Positions 59,801 to 64,000 of a stretch of 64,000 nt of DNA are shown piece by piece; positions within the stretch are counted from its first letter, which is position 1, and every line of letters begins with the position of its first letter. Under the pieces are notes generated by a model. That model worked only from the letters and a program-made list of their open reading frames with translations, searched no databases and was not told where the DNA came from. The DNA is taken from positions 1-64,000 of the forward strand of contig NZ_WMJZ01000026.1 of NCBI RefSeq assembly GCF_009711095.1. Direction: 5' to 3'. The DNA comes from Intestinirhabdus alba (GTDB lineage Bacteria > Pseudomonadota > Gammaproteobacteria > Enterobacterales > Enterobacteriaceae). The translations under genes and the position numbers were made by a program.

Positions 59801-60722
59801 CAGCGCAGCGCGCCGCGACGGCATTGGCGACCTCTGGCCTCTCCGGCAGCAGCAGGGCGATAAACGGCTGCCGGTAGAGCGGAACCGCCGGAAGCGCGGC
59901 GACGAGCCTGTCGGCGCAGCGCTGCCAGATGCGATCCTCCGCCAGCGACAGGTGCTTGCGCAGGCGCAGATCGAAGTCATTACAGGCGTCAGAGCTAAAG
60001 TTGTTTTTGCTCTGATCCGGATGGGAAAAGGCAATATGAGGCGGGCAATAGGTTTGTTGCCACACTGCAATATTTTGCCGGGCAAGCACCACCTCAGTGG
60101 CATATTCAATGCCGTACCGCTGGACGATTTCATCCTGTAGCTCGCTGCCGTCGCTTTTCCACAGGCGCGTGAGCGCCGCCATCGCAAGGGGCGTCAGCGA
60201 GTCGTCAGCCGCCTCTGCCTCTGTCCAGCGAATGGCCTGAGCAATGGCCTGCTGCCACTCGGGAAGGCACGCTTCATAGCTCCATACCAGGGGCTGAACG
60301 GGCTGATAGCGGGAGAGCATCTCGCTATTCAGCCGCTGAAAGCGGCTCTCTGTAACCGGTGGTACGGGTTCCCCCGGCCAGCGGCGATGGCTTAACGGCT
60401 GTTTACCTTTTTTTAAACTCAGCGCAAGCTGAGCGTCGTCCGCCAGCCACGGGGGCGTGAGGCCGGAGGGCGCGGGCGGTGGTGAAGGCTGGCCGGCAAC
60501 GGGGGGCTGTTCAGACGCCTTATCTTCAACGTAGCCTTTGCGGGTTTTTTCAGTAATCAGCTTCAGTTCGGCGTTGCTGGCCGCCGCCGCGTCGGCAAAG
60601 GTTTTAATCTGGCTCTGGCCGTTCGTGCCGACCTTCCCCCAGCGTAGATGCAGCTCGTTATCCTGCTGCGCGACCGCCCAGAATTTATGCGATTTTTCAT
60701 CCTGACAGATAAAGATTTTCAT
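56883..60722 (-). CDS. yehI: YehI (MolR), WGR-domain and DUF4132 giant protein
   Basis: A 1279-aa protein, longer than E. coli YehI (about 1210 aa). The N-terminal WGR domain (about residues 1-70) contains KFWAVAQQDNELHLRWGKVG; the WGR domain is best known in poly(ADP-ribose) polymerases, where it contacts DNA and RNA. A Pro-rich linker at about 70-95 leads to long helical repeats, and the C-terminal part has the DUF4132 type. The old name MolR (molybdate regulator) is not supported by sequence. The ATG at 60722 has AGGG at a good distance; the ATG at 60728 directly abuts it. First gene of the cassette. Confidence 0.9.
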   Translation of the reverse strand: MKIFICQDEKSHKFWAVAQQDNELHLRWGKVGTNGQSQIKTFADAAAASNAELKLITEKTRKGYVEDKASEQPPVAGQPSPPPAPSGLTPPWLADDAQLALSLKKGKQPLSHRRWPGEPVPPVTESRFQRLNSEMLSRYQPVQPLVWSYEACLPEWQQAIAQAIRWTEAEAADDSLTPLAMAALTRLWKSDGSELQDEIVQRYGIEYATEVVLARQNIAVWQQTYCPPHIAFSHPDQSKNNFSSDACNDFDLRLRKHLSLAEDRIWQRCADRLVAALPAVPLYRQPFIALLLPERPEVANAVAARCAGPRNLPSREWLKAVATDPAALASLERDRELDIFTDRAGSEVICENRHGYAACAALLREQGIAAISRLTPYAHREGCGSLVGQINHPQAIRLLLLAADKSKAAWLRVERFARKFPEAALAALAELLALPEPPPWPGDRPVDNKQLQAREERWRTLLQTLLARDPQLAGRVRPWLSDRALKQLTPRPQSSPSLVAASKDLPAILLTPPWRREKKKAAIPRFDLPALEVPPQERWLPGEQEALAAQRPARYFNNLPFAERLRLKGGYRLLKELGFEEEAWFFKQVILEGRVDDFVQASSSQEPALLAGEAALAAGDGAALIQAWRQHLKHSDFSTSTWNLWLLAHLPRRMALECWHAIHEEGFNHVGADYLFSVLGLDALPTLPLALQRQPHLLFPVLIHFGATTLAQPVARAWLRLQAHSLLARQWLLQWPEHAAVALIPLAFGKAGEDREAAINALRLLYQQGHAGLLQAVTRRWDAPQLWPALEQWLNQTPQDHYPARIPKAPDFWQPARWRRPRLKSNDRPLPDEALEIIGEMLRFSRGDRVYCGLKEVKAACQPQTLAAFAWDMFSAWQNAAAPSKENWVFPALWYFGDESTVRDLTPLILAWPQESKSARAASGLNVLARIGSDMALLQLHHIAGRAKSRPLRESAARYLQEAAKARGLSAAQLEDRLTPTLGLDDPQALTFDFGPRRFTVKFNESLQPIVYDQQGVRQKALPRLRAEDDPTRGAEALARLKGLKKDAAQVAKRLLPHLENALRYARRWSLSEFQALFIDHPLTRHLTPRLLWGLYAPEEPQRLLRAFRVAAEGEFCDEHDEPFTLPPEALTGLVHPLEMDAASRAAFGQIFADYELIPPFRQLARCTVQLTPEEAQGCRLERWQGKTTTSGQLLGLRAWGWRQSSELSFCYPLPPYQLILQISPGLNYYQVDARQKQEFQSITLYRDGKPAPFSPLSPRALSEALSAAEIIFRERSAT

Positions 60723-60954
60723 GGCCATCCCTGTGCATACATCCAGCTTTTAAGTGATGCTAACAGCTATTGCTGGCCGTGGCGCAATAAGGAATGGAGA
60801 AAGCGTAATTTTCAGATTATATAAAGTGAAACCGCTGGCGGGGCGGCCTTTGAGAGCGTCAATAACGCTTCAGGAAGAGGGGAGGGGGCTGAGAATAGCT
60901 ATGGGTAAAACGTTAATCACAAAAAGAGAAAAGCTGATTTCCCTTTTGCCGACC
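60723..60954. other. Promoter region of the yehILMPQ operon
   Basis: About 230 bases between the metG 3' hairpin and yehI. It must hold the promoter for the five-gene operon on the minus strand. The section 60760-60850 is AT-richer than its surroundings. No operator palindrome is evident. Confidence 0.4.
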
Positions 60955-60986
60955 GTTCAACGCGCTGCCGGGACAGCGCGTTGAAC
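60955..60986 (-). terminator. Perfect 13-bp hairpin after metG
   Basis: GTTCAACGCGCTG pairs with CAGCGCGTTGAAC around CCGGGA, six bases past the metG stop. It has no U-tract on either strand, so it may be a mRNA 3'-end stabiliser or an imperfect terminator. Confidence 0.55.
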
Positions 60987-60992
60987 AACTGG

Positions 60993-63026
60993 TTACTTAA
61001 CCTGATGGCCCGGCTTTGCGCCCGCGTCGGGGCTGAGCAGGAAGATGTCTTTTCCGCCGGGTCCGGCGGCCATCACCATCCCTTCCGAAATGCCGAAGCG
61101 CATTTTGCGCGGTGCCAGGTTGGCGACCATCACCGTATGGCGGCCAACCAGCACCTGCGGGTCCGGATAGGCGGAGCGAATGCCGGAGAAGACGTTGCGC
61201 TTCTCGCCGCCCAGATCCAGCGTCAGGCGCAGCAGCTTGTCGGAACCCTCAACGAATTCGGCGTTTTCGATGAGCGCGATGCGCATATCCACTTTGGCAA
61301 AGTCGTCAAAGGTGATGGTGTCCTGGATCGGGTCATCCGCCAGCGGGCCGGTGACCGGCGCGGCCAGGGCCTTCACCTCTTCTTTCGAGGCTTCAACCAG
61401 CGCCTCGACCTGTTTCATATCGATACGGTTGTACAGCGCCTTAAAGGTATTCACCTTATGGCCCAGCAGCGGCTGGTGGATGCCGTCCCAGCTCAGCTGC
61501 GTATTAAGGAAAGCTTCCGCGCGTTCGGTCAGGGTTGGCAGCACCGGCTTGAGCCAGGTCATCAGCACCCGGAACATGTTCAGGCCCATGGTGCAGATAG
61601 CCTGCAGATCGGCGTCGCGGCCCTCCTGCTTCGCCACCACCCACGGTGCCTGCTCGTCGACGTAGCGGTTAGCCACGTCGGCCAGCGCCATAATTTCGCG
61701 GATGGCCTTGCCGAACTCGCGGCTCTCCCACGCTTCGCCGATGGTCGTTGCCGCATCGGTAAAGGTTTTATACAGCTCAGGGTCCGCCAGCTCTGAGGCC
61801 AGTACGCCGCCAAAGCGCTTATTGATAAAGCCCGCGTTGCGGGAGGCGAGATTCACCACCTTGTTGACGATATCGGCGTTGACGCGCTGCACGAAGTCTT
61901 CCAGATTGAGATCGATATCGTCAATGCGCGAGGAGAGTTTGGCGGTGTAGTAGTAGCGCAGGCTGTCGGCGTCGAAGTGCTTCAGCCAGGTGCCGGCCTT
62001 AATAAAGGTGCCGCGGGATTTGGACATCTTGGCACCGTTCACCGTGACATAGCCGTGCACGAACAGGTTGGTCGGCTTGCGGAAGCCGCTGCCTTCCAGC
62101 ATTGCCGGCCAGAACAGGCTGTGGAAGTAGACAATGTCTTTGCCGATGAAGTGGTACAGCTCGGCGTCGCTCCCCTGCTTCCAGTAGTCGTCGAAGCTGG
62201 CGGCGTCGCCGCGTTTGTCGCACAGGTTCCTGAAGGAGCCCATGTAGCCAATCGGCGCATCCAGCCAGACGTAGAAGTATTTGCCCGGCGCATCGGGAAT
62301 TTCAAAGCCGAAGTAGGGGGCGTCGCGGGAGATATCCCACTGCTGCAGGCCGGACTCAAACCACTCCTGCATTTTGTTGGCCACCTGCTCCTGCAGCGCG
62401 CCGCTGCGGGTCCACGCCTGCAGCATTTCGCTGAACGACGGCAGGTCGAAGAAAAAGTGCTCGGAGTCGCGCATTACCGGCGTGGCACCGGACACCACCG
62501 ACTTCGGCTCGATAAGCTCGGTCGGGCTATAGGTTGCGCCGCACACCTCGCAGTTGTCGCCGTACTGATCCGGCGATTTGCACTTCGGACAGGTGCCTTT
62601 GACAAAACGGTCCGGCAGGAACATGCCCTTTTCCGGATCGTAAAGCTGCGAAATAGTACGGTTACGGATAAAGCCGTTCTCTTTCAGCCGGCTGTAGATC
62701 AGCTGCGACAGCTCGCGGTTTTCGTCGCTGTGCGTTGAGTGATAGTTATCATAGCTGATGTGAAAACCGGCAAAATCCGTCTGATGCTCCTGGCTCATTT
62801 CCGCGATCATCTGCTCGGGCGTGATGCCAAGCTGCTGCGCTTTCAGCATGATCGGGGTGCCGTGGGCGTCGTCGGCGCAGATGAAGTTTACCTGATGGCC
62901 GCGCATTCGCTGGTAACGGACCCAGACATCAGCCTGGATGTGCTCCAGCATGTGGCCGAGGTGGATGGAGCCGTTGGCGTACGGCAGCGCGCACGTTACC
63001 AGAATTTTCTTCGCGACTTGAGTCAT
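60993..63026 (-). CDS. metG: MetG, methionyl-tRNA synthetase
   Basis: Class I aminoacyl-tRNA synthetase of 677 aa, equal to E. coli. The HIGH-like signature is in [15 protein letters not shown] and the KMSKS loop in [15 protein letters not shown]. The zinc knuckle reads [17 protein letters not shown]. The C-terminal EMAP II-like tRNA-binding domain (from about residue 570) serves dimerisation. The start at 63026 matches [19 protein letters not shown]; an earlier in-frame start would add 27 residues without counterpart. It is divergent from mrp. Confidence 0.97.
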   Translation of the reverse strand: MTQVAKKILVTCALPYANGSIHLGHMLEHIQADVWVRYQRMRGHQVNFICADDAHGTPIMLKAQQLGITPEQMIAEMSQEHQTDFAGFHISYDNYHSTHSDENRELSQLIYSRLKENGFIRNRTISQLYDPEKGMFLPDRFVKGTCPKCKSPDQYGDNCEVCGATYSPTELIEPKSVVSGATPVMRDSEHFFFDLPSFSEMLQAWTRSGALQEQVANKMQEWFESGLQQWDISRDAPYFGFEIPDAPGKYFYVWLDAPIGYMGSFRNLCDKRGDAASFDDYWKQGSDAELYHFIGKDIVYFHSLFWPAMLEGSGFRKPTNLFVHGYVTVNGAKMSKSRGTFIKAGTWLKHFDADSLRYYYTAKLSSRIDDIDLNLEDFVQRVNADIVNKVVNLASRNAGFINKRFGGVLASELADPELYKTFTDAATTIGEAWESREFGKAIREIMALADVANRYVDEQAPWVVAKQEGRDADLQAICTMGLNMFRVLMTWLKPVLPTLTERAEAFLNTQLSWDGIHQPLLGHKVNTFKALYNRIDMKQVEALVEASKEEVKALAAPVTGPLADDPIQDTITFDDFAKVDMRIALIENAEFVEGSDKLLRLTLDLGGEKRNVFSGIRSAYPDPQVLVGRHTVMVANLAPRKMRFGISEGMVMAAGPGGKDIFLLSPDAGAKPGHQVK

Positions 63027-63189
63027 AGTAGGTATTACTTCTTCACTAGTAAAAGGGGGTTTTGATGTTACCCGAAAGAAAAGCGCTACGCCAAGCGATA
63101 AGGGCATAATCCAGCAATGAATAATTATTATGGCTGGAGTAAACTACCCGGCCACGAAAGTCTTTTTCAGAACTACAAAAGGAGTCGGG

Positions 63190-64000
63190 ATGAACGCACA
63201 ATCCCAGGCCACATCACCAGAGACCCTGCGCGCGATGGTCGCGGGGACGCTGGCGAATTTCCAGCACCCCACCCTGAAGCATAATCTGACGACGCTGAAA
63301 GCGCTGCACCACGTGGCGTGGATGGACGATACGCTGCACGTTGAGCTGGTTATGCCCTTCGTCTGGCACAGCGCATTTGACGTATTAAAAGAGCAGTGCA
63401 GCGCCGAGCTGCTGCGTATCACCGGGGCGAAGGCCATCGACTGGAAGCTGTCGTACAATATCGCCACCCTGAAGCGCGTGAAAAACCAGCCGGGCATCAA
63501 CGGCGTGAAGAACATTATCGCGGTCAGCTCCGGCAAGGGCGGGGTAGGGAAATCCTCTACCGCCGTTAACCTGGCGCTGGCGCTGGCGGCGGAAGGGGCG
63601 AAGGTCGGTATTCTTGATGCCGATATCTACGGCCCGTCGATCCCGACCATGCTGGGGGCGGAAGATCAGCGGCCCACCTCGCCGGACGGCACCCATATGT
63701 CGCCGATTATCTCCCACGGGCTGGCGACCAACTCTATCGGCTACCTGGTGACCGACGACAACGCCATGGTCTGGCGCGGCCCGATGGCCAGCAAGGCGCT
63801 GCTGCAGATGCTGCAGGAGACCCTGTGGCCGGATCTGGACTATCTGGTACTGGATATGCCCCCGGGAACCGGCGATATTCAGCTGACGCTGGCGCAGAAC
63901 ATTCCGGTAACCGGCGCGGTGGTGGTCACCACGCCGCAGGATATCGCGCTGATCGACGCCAAAAAAGGCATCGTGATGTTTGAGAAGGTGGAAGTGCCGG
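63190..64000 (+). CDS. mrp: Mrp (ApbC), P-loop Fe-S cluster carrier, 3' end outside the window
   Basis: Partial gene, 270 codons visible of about 369. It begins MNAQSQATSPETLRAMVAG with a MIP18-like N-terminal domain. The deviant Walker A IAVSSGKGGVGKSSTAVNLA is at about residue 108, followed by LDADIYGPSIPTML and DMPPGTGDIQLTL. Mrp/ApbC carries and transfers Fe-S clusters with ATPase activity. The frame is still open at the right edge of the window. GGAG lies before the start. Confidence 0.95.
   Translation, partial: MNAQSQATSPETLRAMVAGTLANFQHPTLKHNLTTLKALHHVAWMDDTLHVELVMPFVWHSAFDVLKEQCSAELLRITGAKAIDWKLSYNIATLKRVKNQPGINGVKNIIAVSSGKGGVGKSSTAVNLALALAAEGAKVGILDADIYGPSIPTMLGAEDQRPTSPDGTHMSPIISHGLATNSIGYLVTDDNAMVWRGPMASKALLQMLQETLWPDLDYLVLDMPPGTGDIQLTLAQNIPVTGAVVVTTPQDIALIDAKKGIVMFEKVEVP

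Overview
The window is chromosomal DNA from a GC-rich member of the Enterobacteriaceae. Almost every gene is recognisable as the orthologue of an Escherichia coli gene from the 47-49 min region, in the same relative order but read in reverse (rplY at the left edge, metG-mrp at the right). I see no rRNA, tRNA, CRISPR array, prophage or insertion sequence. The species cannot be fixed from this window; an Enterobacter/Klebsiella/Cronobacter-like relative fits.

Layout. 1-8.5 kb: housekeeping and envelope genes (rplY, radD, rsuA, bcr, yejG, mepS, lpxT, yeiR). 8.7-12.5 kb: a divergent hexuronate pair, yeiQ and uxuA, then the translation factor efpL. 12.7-20.5 kb: yeiW, setB, an eroded fructose operon (Cra operator, fruB relic, intact fruK, no fruA), nfo, yeiH/yeiE and lysP. 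20.7-26 kb: Fur-controlled TonB receptor cirA, S-formylglutathione hydrolase yeiG, folE-yeiB. 26-31 kb: galS and the complete mglBAC galactose transporter. 31-40.5 kb: a frameshifted yeiS, sanA, cdd, yohKJ, dusC, the microprotein yohP, yohF, yohD, pbpG and dld. 40.7-47 kb: periplasmic beta-glucosidase bglX and the osmoprotectant ABC transporter osmF-yehYXW, with the microprotein yohO. 47.3-50.2 kb: btsS-btsR-yehS. 50.3-60.7 kb: the five-gene yehI-yehL-yehM-yehP-yehQ cassette. 61-64 kb: metG and the start of mrp.

The most interesting system is the yehILMPQ cassette. It is one minus-strand operon with start/stop overlaps, encoding a giant WGR-domain protein, a MoxR-type AAA+ ATPase, a protein with motifs like the TraB/ChaN/erythromycin-esterase group, a von Willebrand A protein with an intact MIDAS, and a protein with two SWIM zinc fingers. 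To my knowledge its function is not established.

The second theme is gene decay relative to E. coli. There are degenerate relics of yejA (the rest of yejBEF and rtn is gone) and of fruB (fruA gone), and a single-base frameshift in yeiS. preTA, mlrA, yohC, mdtQ and the psu/nupX genes are absent. uxuA, in contrast, sits beside yeiQ, which suggests that YeiQ acts in hexuronate catabolism. Gene recognition rests on remembered family sequences, not on database searches.
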